Part shown: positions 8,097 to 16,142 of the stretch, piece by piece
How positions within the stretch are numbered: the stretch's first letter is position 1
Layout: every line of letters starts with the position of its first letter
NCBI RefSeq assembly: GCF_000009985.1
Contig: NC_007626.1
Coordinates: 2,907,943 to 2,971,942, forward strand
Reading direction: 5' to 3'
Length of the DNA stretch: 64,000 bases
Source: Paramagnetospirillum magneticum AMB-1
GTDB taxonomy: Bacteria > Pseudomonadota > Alphaproteobacteria > Rhodospirillales > Magnetospirillaceae
Made by a program: the position numbers and the translations under genes
The notes under the pieces: generated by a model
The model's input: only the letters and a program-made list of their open reading frames with translations
Database searches by the model: none
What the model was told of the DNA's origin: nothing

Positions 8097-8312
8097 TTAT
8101 CCTACCCACTCGTATATTTCGTCATGGCGGATGGCGCAGTGGCATCCGGCGGCGCAGGAGCCGTTATCCACCGGCCGGACTTTGCCCTTGGCGATCCACT
8201 GTCCCAGCATCTGCCGGACAGTGTCGGGCGAGGCATCGAAATGAGTGGCGATTTCGCCCAGGCCGGCGCGGTGCCGCTCCATCAGATAGGCCTTCACCTC
8301 GACCAGGGTCAT
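8097..8312 (-). CDS. feoC: FeoC-like ferrous iron transport protein
   Basis: The gene encodes 71 residues. The first 45 form a small winged-helix (LVEVKAYLMERHRAGLGEIATHF, then TVRQMLGQWIAKGKV). A cysteine cluster SCAAGCHC follows, fitting the FeoC Fe-S or redox-sensing loop. It follows feoB with a 4-base overlap. FeoC proteins modulate FeoB stability or activity. The call rests on position, size and the Cys motif. Confidence 0.8.
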   Translation of the reverse strand: MTLVEVKAYLMERHRAGLGEIATHFDASPDTVRQMLGQWIAKGKVRPVDNGSCAAGCHCAIRHDEIYEWVG

Positions 8313-10585
8313 GGGGAAACTCCTGAAACCGTGACGAGGCGGCCGTCGCGCCGACGCGCCACCAGCCACATCAACCCGGCCGCCCCCAGGGGAGCCAGCA
8401 CGCAGGCGGTCAGCCAGCCCAGCGACTGGGCCGGATGGCGGGCAAAGGTCGCCGCCTGATAGCAGGCCACCGAAGCACTGTATCCCAGCAGCGAGGTCCA
8501 GCCGACGGCAAAGGCCGTCCAGCCTCCCCCCGCCTCCTGGCGGATGGCGCCCAAGGACGCCACGCACGGAGTGTAAAGCAGGATCAGCACCATATAAGCC
8601 AGCGCCCCCGCCGTTCCGTCGAATCGGGCGACCATGGCGCCGAACACGCCGTCCTTGACCTTCACCTCATCGGCGGCCTCGACCAGGGCGGAGAACTTGG
8701 CGGGGATGGTGGCAAGCGCCGCCTTGAGCTTGTCGCCGATACCGGGCTTGGCCTCTTGCGCGTCGCCGCCATGATCCTCAGCATCCACCTGGGTGTAGAG
8801 CGCGTTGAGGGTGCCCACCACCGCTTCCTTGGCGAAGATGCCGGTGAACAGCCCCACCGCCGCCGGCCAGTTCTCGTCGGACAGGCCGATGGGGCGAAAG
8901 ACCGGAGTAATGGCACGACTGACAGCGGCCAGAACGGAATCCTTGCTGTTTTCCTTCCCGATGCTGAGATCGGTGCCCAGGGTGTTCAGCACGCTCAGCA
9001 CCGTCACCAGGGGAACGATAAACTGTCCGGCGCGGAAGATGAATTCGCTGAGGCGCTGCCAGGCCTGCATCATCACCGTGCGCGCCGTGGGCAGGTGGTA
9101 GGGCGGTAGCTCCAGGACGAAGGTCGACGCCTCGCCCCGCAGCAGGGTGGATTTGAGGATCAGGCCGGTGGCGACGGCGAACAGAATGCCCACCAGATAC
9201 AGGGAAAAGACCACGTTCTGCCCGCTCTCGGCGAAGAAGGCGGCGGCGAACAGGGCATAGACCGGCAATCTGGCCCCGCACGACATGAACGGCGCCATCA
9301 TGATGGTCAGGACCCGGTCGCGGCGGCTTTCCAGGGTACGGGTGGCCATGATGGCCGGCACGTTACAGCCGAAGCCGACGATGAGGGGCACGAAGGACTT
9401 GCCCGGCAGGCCGATGGACCGCATGGCGCGGTCCATGACGAAGGCGGCGCGGGCCATGTAGCCCGAATCCTCCAGAAACGACAGGAACAGGAACAGCGAG
9501 CCGATGATGGGAATGAACGAGGCCACCGTCTTGATGCCGCCGCCGATTCCCCCCGACACCACCGCCACCACCCATTCCGGGGCGCCGACCATGGCCAGGG
9601 CCGCAGCACTGCCATCCACCACCAAGGCCTCGGCCGCCAGGGCGAAGAACTCGATGAAGGCGCCGCCCACCTTGATGGTGAACAGGAACATCAGATACAT
9701 GGCGGCCAGAAACACCGGCACGCCGAGAAAGCGGTTCAGCACCACCTTGTCGATGCGCCGGGTCAGCGCCAGGGACACCTTGTGGGTTTGCTGCACGCAG
9801 CCGCGCATGATCTCGCCGATGAAGGTGTAGCGGCCGTCGGCGATGATGATGTCGGCTTCTTCGCCACAGTGTTCCTCGATGGCGGCCCGGTGGGCCTCCA
9901 CCTCGTCATCCAGCCGGCCCTCGGCCAGGGCCTCGGCGAAACTGTCGCCCTCGATCAGCTTGAGGGCCGCCCAGGCGGCCTCCACCTTGCGCTGCGCCGC
10001 CGCCGGAGCCAGAGCGGGAGCCAGGGCGTCGCGCGCCGCCGCCACCGCTTGGGCATGGGCGGGCTGGACGGCGGGAACATGGCGGGCCTGACAGGCCGCG
10101 GCAATGGCTGCCTTGAGGTCGTCCACCCCCCGTTTCCGGCTGGCGATCAGCGGTACCACCGGACAATCCAGGGCGCGGGACAGAGCCTCCACGTCGATAT
10201 GAATGCCGCTCTTTTCCGCCAGGTCCATCATGTTGACGGCCACCACCAGCGGAACCCGCATCTCCAGCAACTGGGCGGTCAGGTAAAGATTGCGTTCCAG
10301 GTTGTAGGCATCGACGATGTTGACCACCACCTCCGGCTCGCCGGACAGGATGTAGTCGCGCGACACCCTCTCGTCCTCGGAGCCCTTGGCGATGCCGCCG
10401 ATCATGTAGATACCGGGCAGGTCGACCAGATCGTATTCCTGGCCGTCGCGAAGATAGGTTCCCACCTTCTTTTCAACGGTGACGCCCGGCCAGTTGCCCA
10501 CCTGCTGGGTGGAGCCGGTCAGCACGTTGAACAGCGTCGTCTTGCCACAATTGGGATTGCCGACGACCGCGACCACATGGGCCAT
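8309..10585 (-). CDS. feoB: Ferrous iron transporter FeoB
   Basis: The gene encodes 758 residues. The N-terminal G domain shows G1 GNPNCGKTT (9-17), G3 DLPG (about 55-58) and G4 NMMD. The membrane part has the two Gate motifs with their conserved cysteines (VGFGCNVPAIMATRTLE and LLYTPCVASLGAI), and ends in hydrophobic helices. FeoB moves Fe2+ through the inner membrane. The gene sits between feoA (2-base gap) and feoC (4-base overlap), a complete feoABC operon. Confidence 0.96.
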   Translation of the reverse strand: MAHVVAVVGNPNCGKTTLFNVLTGSTQQVGNWPGVTVEKKVGTYLRDGQEYDLVDLPGIYMIGGIAKGSEDERVSRDYILSGEPEVVVNIVDAYNLERNLYLTAQLLEMRVPLVVAVNMMDLAEKSGIHIDVEALSRALDCPVVPLIASRKRGVDDLKAAIAAACQARHVPAVQPAHAQAVAAARDALAPALAPAAAQRKVEAAWAALKLIEGDSFAEALAEGRLDDEVEAHRAAIEEHCGEEADIIIADGRYTFIGEIMRGCVQQTHKVSLALTRRIDKVVLNRFLGVPVFLAAMYLMFLFTIKVGGAFIEFFALAAEALVVDGSAAALAMVGAPEWVVAVVSGGIGGGIKTVASFIPIIGSLFLFLSFLEDSGYMARAAFVMDRAMRSIGLPGKSFVPLIVGFGCNVPAIMATRTLESRRDRVLTIMMAPFMSCGARLPVYALFAAAFFAESGQNVVFSLYLVGILFAVATGLILKSTLLRGEASTFVLELPPYHLPTARTVMMQAWQRLSEFIFRAGQFIVPLVTVLSVLNTLGTDLSIGKENSKDSVLAAVSRAITPVFRPIGLSDENWPAAVGLFTGIFAKEAVVGTLNALYTQVDAEDHGGDAQEAKPGIGDKLKAALATIPAKFSALVEAADEVKVKDGVFGAMVARFDGTAGALAYMVLILLYTPCVASLGAIRQEAGGGWTAFAVGWTSLLGYSASVACYQAATFARHPAQSLGWLTACVLAPLGAAGLMWLVARRRDGRLVTVSGVSP

Positions 10586-10587
10586 GA

Positions 10588-10827
10588 CTAGGTTCTCTTG
10601 GCCCGGAGGATCGCCGCCTCAGCCTTGCGAAGCGTCAGGGTGAAGTTGCGGACGGTGATTTCCACCGGATCGCCCATGGGAGCCACGCGGGTCACCGAGA
10701 ACTCGGCCCCGGGAGTCAGTCCCATGGCCAGAAGGCGCTGCCGGTAATCCCGTTCCCCCTTGGCAAAGCCCACCACGCGGGCGGAGTCTCCGGGCTTCAT
10801 GTCCTGCAGCGAAACATCCATGGTCAT
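10588..10827 (-). CDS. feoA: FeoA SH3-like ferrous transport protein
   Basis: The gene encodes 79 residues with the FeoA fold signature (MKPGDSARVVGF, RQRLLAMGLTPGAEFSV, PVEITVRNFTLTLRKAEA). FeoA is a small cytoplasmic SH3-like protein needed for FeoB activity. Two starts are possible, ATG 10827 (MTMDV) and ATG 10821; the first is listed. It is the first gene of feoABC. Confidence 0.93.
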   Translation of the reverse strand: MTMDVSLQDMKPGDSARVVGFAKGERDYRQRLLAMGLTPGAEFSVTRVAPMGDPVEITVRNFTLTLRKAEAAILRAKRT

Positions 10828-10851
10828 GGCTCCGCAAACTCAGATGCAAGC

Positions 10852-10900
10852 GCATCGCATCTTCATTCTCAGGCATAGACCATTAGAAAAATATGGTCAA
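10852..10900 (-). promoter_or_regulatory. Candidate feoABC promoter with Fur-like site
   Basis: On the minus strand TTGACC (10900-10895) and TATGCC (10877-10872) are separated by 17 bases, a plausible sigma-70 promoter. Just downstream, overlapping the expected start of transcription, 10870-10852 (GAGAATGAAGATGCGATGC) matches the classical 19-base Fur consensus at about 10 positions, mostly in the left half. Iron control of feo operons by Fur is well known; its use here is inference. Confidence 0.4.
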
Positions 10901-10916
10901 GCGGAGAGACTGCATG

Positions 10917-11612
10917 TCAGTCGCGACGACAGGCCAGCACGGACCGCCGGTGGCGGGCGTGCCCGACGTTCTCGGCCAGGGCGGTGACGTCGAATCCCGC
11001 CGCGTCCAGTTGGCCCCTGATCTCGTCGAACGAATAGGTGGACAGCCCCAGGGTCTTGCGCCGCTGATTGTAGTTGGAGTTGAGGGTGCGCATGAGGCCC
11101 CTCACCGCCTCGGCCACGAAGCCTTCGCGCCAGGCGAAGCGCAACAGGGCGGAAACGTCCCCCACCACGCTGTTGGCTGGGCTGAGAATGTCGCCGACGA
11201 TCAGCTTGCCCCCGGGCCTCAACGCCCGGCGCAGTTGTGCCAAAAGTGCCGGCAGGCCGTCCCGGGGAACGTACTGGATCACAGAGATGAGCAGCACCAC
11301 ATCGCATTGGCCGTCCAGAACCGACAGGTCGTCGGGAACCACTACGCCATCCAGGTGCGAGTAGCGCTGGCGCAGCCGGGGCCGCCGCCCGCCTGCCGCG
11401 TCGTAGAGAAAGACCCGACCTCCCCTGGCTGCGATGTCGGGCGCCATCAGCGCCTCGCCGCAACCGTAATCCAGCAGTGTGAACGGCCCAGCCGGAAGCA
11501 GCGGCTCGATTCCCGCAAACAACTCCCTGTAATGAGCCTTCAGATGGCGGGCCCCCGTATAAACCGAGACATCCCCATCCCAGTAATCAATCCAGCCAGT
11601 CTTATTATTCAT
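10917..11612 (-). CDS. SAM-dependent methyltransferase, class I
   Basis: The gene encodes 231 residues. Motif I (LLDYGCGEALMAPDIA) binds S-adenosylmethionine. QCDVVLLISVIQYVPRD and LRRALRPGGKLIVGDIL are the later Rossmann motifs of Methyltransf_11/25 enzymes. The start MNNKTGW at 11612 is preferred over an upstream in-frame ATG (11690) because GGGGG precedes it and the upstream part has no family similarity. Substrate unknown. It is transcribed away from nagB and is not obviously linked to feo. Confidence 0.75.
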   Translation of the reverse strand: MNNKTGWIDYWDGDVSVYTGARHLKAHYRELFAGIEPLLPAGPFTLLDYGCGEALMAPDIAARGGRVFLYDAAGGRRPRLRQRYSHLDGVVVPDDLSVLDGQCDVVLLISVIQYVPRDGLPALLAQLRRALRPGGKLIVGDILSPANSVVGDVSALLRFAWREGFVAEAVRGLMRTLNSNYNQRRKTLGLSTYSFDEIRGQLDAAGFDVTALAENVGHARHRRSVLACRRD

Positions 11613-11746
11613 ACAAGCCCCCAACTGCCTGATGATCTTGGAGGGAAAGGCGGCTCCCGCGCAAGGAGAAGCTCGCGATAAAGGATGCATTTCCCATCAG
11701 GGCTCGTACACTGGTGGGGCTGGTTTCATGATCGGGAGTCGAACCG

Positions 11747-12532
11747 GTGCGGGTGCTGATCGAACCCAATGGGCCTTCCGTGGCGGAGCGGGCTGCTTCG
11801 CTGGTGGGGGCGCTGGCCCTCTCCAAGCCGGACTGCGTGATCGGTCTGGCGGCCGGAGCGACGCCCCTGGCCATGTACGCCCGGTTGACCGACCCGGCTC
11901 GGTCCCTGGACTTCTCGCGGGCCACCATCTTCGGGCTGGACGAGTATCTCGGGCTCGGCGAGGAGCATCCCGCCAGTTGCGCCCTGACTCTCCGCCAGCA
12001 TTTCATCGACAAGGCCGGCATCCCCCCCTCACGCGTCCACTTGCTGGATGGACGGGCGGCGGAAGACCTGCCCGCCTATTGCGCCGCCTACGAGGAGCGC
12101 ATCGCGGCGGCGGGCGGGCTGGACCTGCAGATCCTCGGGCTGGGGGTCAATGGCCATATCGGCTTCAACGAACCGGGAAGCGGCTTGGCGTGCCGCACCC
12201 GGCTGGTGGGATTGCGGCGCAGCACGCGCCGGACCAACGCCCCCATCTTCGCCCCCGCCGAAGTCCCCAAGGCGGCGCTGACCACGGGGATCGGCACCAT
12301 TCTGGCGGCGCGCCGCATCCTTTTGCTGGCCACCGGCCCGGCCAAGGCCGAGGCGGTAGCGAAGATGATCGAGGGACCGGTCTCCGCCGTGATCCCCGCC
12401 TCGGCCCTGCAGCTTCACCCAGATGCGGTGGTGATCCTGGACGAGGCCGCCGCCGCCGGGCTGGCCCTGGCCGAGGATTACCGGGACGAAGCGGAAATCC
12501 TGCTGCAACGAGGCGGCATCGCCGCCCTTTGA
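11747..12532 (+). CDS. nagB: Glucosamine-6-phosphate deaminase
   Basis: The gene encodes 261 residues. NagB turns glucosamine-6-phosphate into fructose-6-phosphate and ammonia. The phosphate loop GLAAGATPLAMYARL, the catalytic GLDEYLGL and the signature LGLGVNGHIGFNEPGS are all present. The start is GTG 11747 with GGGAG upstream. A 27-base tandem duplication at its 3' end repeats the last codons and stop. A GH4 glycosidase follows 54 bases on, so the pair may act together on an amino sugar. No NagA deacetylase or transporter is adjacent. Confidence 0.9.
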   Translation: MRVLIEPNGPSVAERAASLVGALALSKPDCVIGLAAGATPLAMYARLTDPARSLDFSRATIFGLDEYLGLGEEHPASCALTLRQHFIDKAGIPPSRVHLLDGRAAEDLPAYCAAYEERIAAAGGLDLQILGLGVNGHIGFNEPGSGLACRTRLVGLRRSTRRTNAPIFAPAEVPKAALTTGIGTILAARRILLLATGPAKAEAVAKMIEGPVSAVIPASALQLHPDAVVILDEAAAAGLALAEDYRDEAEILLQRGGIAAL

Positions 12533-12559
12533 AATGACGGCGGCATCGCCGCCCTTTGA
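12512..12559 (+). repeat. 27-base tandem duplication at the nagB stop codon
   Basis: A 21-base unit carrying the last nagB codons and TGA (12512-12532) is repeated exactly at 12539-12559, a period of 27. Each unit starts with the palindrome GGCGG-CATCG-CCGCC, which can form a hairpin. The second copy is non-coding and lies just before the GH4 gene. Confidence 0.85.
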
Positions 12560-12585
12560 CAAGAATGACCTGGGAGGGTCGAACC

Positions 12586-13863
12586 ATGAAGAACATCACC
12601 AAGATCGCCTTTCTCGGCGCCGGCAGCATGTCGTTCGGCCTGTCCACCTTCCGCGACATGTTCTCGTCGGACACCCTGGCCGGCTCCACCCTGGTGCTGG
12701 TGGACCATAATCCCGAGGCCCTGGCCCGCATGAAGGCCCTGGCCGAGCGCATGAATGCCGAGGGCAAGGCCGGCATGATCATCGAAAGCACCACCGATCG
12801 CCGCGAAGCCTTCGACGGCGCCTCGGTGGTAATCAATTCGGTGGCCATCGACCGCATGCGGCTGTGGAAGCATGATTTCGAGATTCCCAAAAAATACGGC
12901 ATCCGCCAGACCCTGGGCGAGAACGGCGGGCCGGGCGGGCTGTTCTTCACCATGCGGACCCTGCCGCTGATCTTCGAGATCACCCGGGACATGGAGGAAC
13001 TGTGCCCCGACGCCCTGTTCCTCAACTTTTCCAACCCGGAAAGCCGCATCGTGCTGGCGCTGGGCAAGTACAGCCCCATCAAGTCCATGGGGCTGTGCCA
13101 CGGCATCTTCATGGCCCGGGGCGCCATCTGCCACATCACCGGGGTGCCATGGCACGACGCCGAGTGCTGGGGGATCGGCCTCAATCACTTCCAGTGGATG
13201 CTGCAGGTCCGCAACCGCTGGACCGGCGAGGACATGTATCCCCTGCTGCGGGCCAAGGAGCCCGGCTTCGACCCCACTTTCCAGCCGTTCAGCCGCAAGA
13301 TGTTCAATATCTACGGCCTGTGGCCGAGCTGCAGCGACGACCACATGGGCGAGTACCTGGCCTTCGGCTGGGAAGGCGGCGAGCACGGCCACGACTATGC
13401 CGGCGACGCCCGGGAACGGGTGGAACTGCAAGAGGCCATCGAGGGTGTCCTGGCGGGCGGCCCCCTGCCCGACGAATGGAAGCACTCGGTGGGCGAGCGC
13501 ACCAACGTGGTGGTCGACGGCCTGATCAACAACCGCCACCACTACCTGGAATCGGCGGTGCTGATGAACAACGGCACCATCCCCAACCTGCCGCCCGACC
13601 TGGCGGTCGAGGTTCCGGCCATCGTGGACGCAGCCGGAGTGCATCCCGTCTCGCTGGGGCCGCTGCCCGAATCGATTCAGAAGCTGGCCCTGGTTCAGGC
13701 CGGCGTGCAGCAATTGTCGGTGGAAGCCGCGGTGCACGCCTCCAAGGAACTGGCGCTGCAGGCGCTGCTGGCCGATCCTGTGGTCAATTCCTCGGACGCC
13801 GCGGTCAAGCTGTTGGACGAATTGTGGGAGATCAACAAGCCCTATATCCGCAAATGCGTCTGA
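12586..13863 (+). CDS. Family 4 glycoside hydrolase (alpha-galactosidase/alpha-glucosidase type)
   Basis: The gene encodes 425 residues. The N-terminus is an NAD-binding Rossmann fold (KIAFLGAGSMSFG, then LVLVDHNPEAL). The middle carries GH4 features: LFLNFSNPESRI, GLCHGIF (metal-binding Cys) and GIGLNHFQWM (metal-binding His). GH4 enzymes use NAD+ and Mn2+ in a redox-elimination mechanism, not ordinary acid/base hydrolysis. ATG 12586 is chosen because GGGAGG lies nine bases upstream; an in-frame ATG at 12556 overlaps the nagB repeat. The sugar cannot be read from the sequence. The nagB neighbour hints at an amino-sugar substrate, but that is inference. Confidence 0.82.
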   Translation: MKNITKIAFLGAGSMSFGLSTFRDMFSSDTLAGSTLVLVDHNPEALARMKALAERMNAEGKAGMIIESTTDRREAFDGASVVINSVAIDRMRLWKHDFEIPKKYGIRQTLGENGGPGGLFFTMRTLPLIFEITRDMEELCPDALFLNFSNPESRIVLALGKYSPIKSMGLCHGIFMARGAICHITGVPWHDAECWGIGLNHFQWMLQVRNRWTGEDMYPLLRAKEPGFDPTFQPFSRKMFNIYGLWPSCSDDHMGEYLAFGWEGGEHGHDYAGDARERVELQEAIEGVLAGGPLPDEWKHSVGERTNVVVDGLINNRHHYLESAVLMNNGTIPNLPPDLAVEVPAIVDAAGVHPVSLGPLPESIQKLALVQAGVQQLSVEAAVHASKELALQALLADPVVNSSDAAVKLLDELWEINKPYIRKCV

Positions 13864-15975
13864 TCATGCCTTGGGAAGGGCGACGTGGAAGGTCGAGCCG
13901 TGGTCAACCACGGACTCGACCCAGATGCGGCCGCCGTGGTGCTCGGCGATCTTGCGGCACACCGCAAGACCGATGCCGGTGCCTTCATACTTGTCGCGGC
14001 TGACCATGCGCTGGAAGATTCCGAAGACCTTCTCCAGGCACTCCGCCTCGATGCCGATGCCGTTGTCCCTGACGGAAAGGATCCATTCCCGCCCGCCATC
14101 GCGGCACGAGATGTCCACCACCGGCTTGCGCTCCTCGGGGCAGTATTTCAGGGCGTTGCCGATCAGGTTCTGGAACAGGCGGGTCAGCTCGGACCGGTCT
14201 CCCGGAATGGTCGGCAGGCCGGGGGCCACGCTGATCTCCGCCCCACAATCGCGGATGGCCACGGCAAGATTCTGCATCCCGTCGGCCACCACCCCATTGA
14301 GGTCGAGCATCTCCCGGGTCGATTGCTTGCCGATGCGCGAAAACTCCAGCAGGTCGACAATCATGAGGTCCAGACGTCTGGCGCCGTCAGAGGCAAAGGC
14401 GAAGAACTCTTCGGCTTCCTGGTCGAAGGAGGCGGCCAGCCGCTTGCGCAGCAGGCCGAGATAGGAATTGATCATGCGCAGCGGCTGGCGCAGGTCGTGA
14501 GAGGCAACGTAGGCGAAATTCTCAAGCTCCTCGTTGGATCGCTTGAGCTCGGCGACCAATTCCGCCACCCGCCCTTCGATGCGCTTGCGCTCGCTGATAT
14601 CCTCCTGCATGCCGACGAAGCCGCAGAGCCCGCTTTCCTCGTCGAGCACCGGCGAGATGACCACGGATGCCCAATAGGTTTGGCCGTCCCTGCGACGATT
14701 GACCAACTCGCCACGCCATTCCCGCCCCGCCCGGATGGTCTGCCACAGATCGACGAAGACCTCGGGCGGCGTCTCGTCGGACTTGAGAATGCGCGGCGTG
14801 GCGCCGATCACCTGGTCGGGCTCAAAGCCGGTGAAACGGTAGAAGCTGGAATTGGCGTAGTCGATCACCCCCCGGGAATCCGTGGTGAGGATCATGTTGG
14901 GATTTTGGTCGACGGTCTGGGACAGGCGCCGCATGCGGGCCTCGCGCTCCAGGCTTCCCAAATGCTTCAGCGCGAATATGAACAGTATCGCGCCCAAGCC
15001 CAGAGCGGCCAGCCCCAGCCCGGTGAACCACGACAAGGTGCGGTACCAGCCGGCCAGCGCGCCCTCGCGCGTCACCGTGGCCGAGGCCAGGATGGGATAA
15101 TGCCGTCCGACGTTATAGCCGATGATGCGGGTCTTACCGTCGAAGGGGCTGACCTGCTCGTGGGCGCCCGCCCCCTTGGCCACCATGCCGGCCACGCGGG
15201 GAAGGCTGCCCGGCTGGGAGGTGGCGAAGGCCTCGGTGAAGGGGTGGCGGAACAAGGGCGCCCCGTCCAGACGCTGGATGACGATGGACCCGTCGGCGGG
15301 CAGGCGAAGATGGGCGAACAGCTCCTCGAACCGGTTGATGCGCAGCGACATGCCGAGCACGCCCTGAAACGAACCATCCGGCCCGTTGATCCTCTGGGTC
15401 AGAAAGAAAACCCACAATCCGGTGATCTTGGACTGGGAAATCTCGGAGATATGCAGTTCGTCGCCGGGATGATCGCGGTGAAAGATGAAATACGGCCGCA
15501 TGGAGGCGTCGGCCTGCCGGGTAGGGTTGCTGACCGAACTGGCCGAGGCGATGCCAGTGGAATCCACGAAGAACAGGGCGTGCATGGGCTTGTCGGCGGG
15601 ATCGTCGCTGAAAAGGTCCAGATGAGCCATGAACATCTGGTACCACGCGGTTTCATCGAAGGCCGCCACGCCGCCCCGGCTCCGGATCTCGCGCTGCAGC
15701 GAGGTCAGGATGGCGGCCTCGGAGCGAATAGTCGCCTCCACCTGCTCGGACAGCGCCAGGGCCAGGGTGCTCGTGGAGCGTCCGGCCTCCTCCAGGGCGT
15801 AGCGCGGCCCCAGCCACACCATGACCAGGTAGGCGATGGCGAAAAACAGGTTGGCGGCCACGAAACCCGCAACCAGCCACCGGCGCAACCGGCGGAATCC
15901 CAATGCCTCGGACTCGTCGGACTCGCCGAGACCCGCCGGCCTAACGGCATCCATGTTTCGCCCCGCTGCTTTCAT
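13864..15975 (-). CDS. Membrane PAS-domain sensor histidine kinase
   Basis: The gene encodes about 703 residues. A span near residues 30-52 (LVAGFVAANLFFAIAYLVMVWLG) and a second near 320-340 enclose a periplasmic sensor of about 265 residues with Cache-like phrases (FFVDSTGIASASS, GVLGMSLRINRFEELF). A PAS domain follows (PNMILTTDSRGVIDYANSSF to GMQEDISERKRIEGR). HisKA has the phospho-accepting His in FAYVASHDLRQPL (about 493), and HATPase_c has N (IGNALKY), G1 (DNGIGI) and G2 (GTGIGLA) boxes. No receiver domain and no adjacent response regulator are seen, so it is an orphan kinase. Starts at 15975 and 15954 are both possible. It converges with the GH4 gene. Confidence 0.88.
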   Translation of the reverse strand: MKAAGRNMDAVRPAGLGESDESEALGFRRLRRWLVAGFVAANLFFAIAYLVMVWLGPRYALEEAGRSTSTLALALSEQVEATIRSEAAILTSLQREIRSRGGVAAFDETAWYQMFMAHLDLFSDDPADKPMHALFFVDSTGIASASSVSNPTRQADASMRPYFIFHRDHPGDELHISEISQSKITGLWVFFLTQRINGPDGSFQGVLGMSLRINRFEELFAHLRLPADGSIVIQRLDGAPLFRHPFTEAFATSQPGSLPRVAGMVAKGAGAHEQVSPFDGKTRIIGYNVGRHYPILASATVTREGALAGWYRTLSWFTGLGLAALGLGAILFIFALKHLGSLEREARMRRLSQTVDQNPNMILTTDSRGVIDYANSSFYRFTGFEPDQVIGATPRILKSDETPPEVFVDLWQTIRAGREWRGELVNRRRDGQTYWASVVISPVLDEESGLCGFVGMQEDISERKRIEGRVAELVAELKRSNEELENFAYVASHDLRQPLRMINSYLGLLRKRLAASFDQEAEEFFAFASDGARRLDLMIVDLLEFSRIGKQSTREMLDLNGVVADGMQNLAVAIRDCGAEISVAPGLPTIPGDRSELTRLFQNLIGNALKYCPEERKPVVDISCRDGGREWILSVRDNGIGIEAECLEKVFGIFQRMVSRDKYEGTGIGLAVCRKIAEHHGGRIWVESVVDHGSTFHVALPKA

Positions 15976-16142
15976 TCTCCCGATTTTACAGCTTTGGCCT
16001 GATGGGGAAACCACCTGATCCACCAGATATTACCAATGAACTATAAATTTCATGGAAACTTCCCCTGCGCCAGATTGCAGATGATCGGAATCGAAATTAT
16101 TGCTACATCCCCGCATCGTCCGAGCGCACTCTGAGAGGCCCC

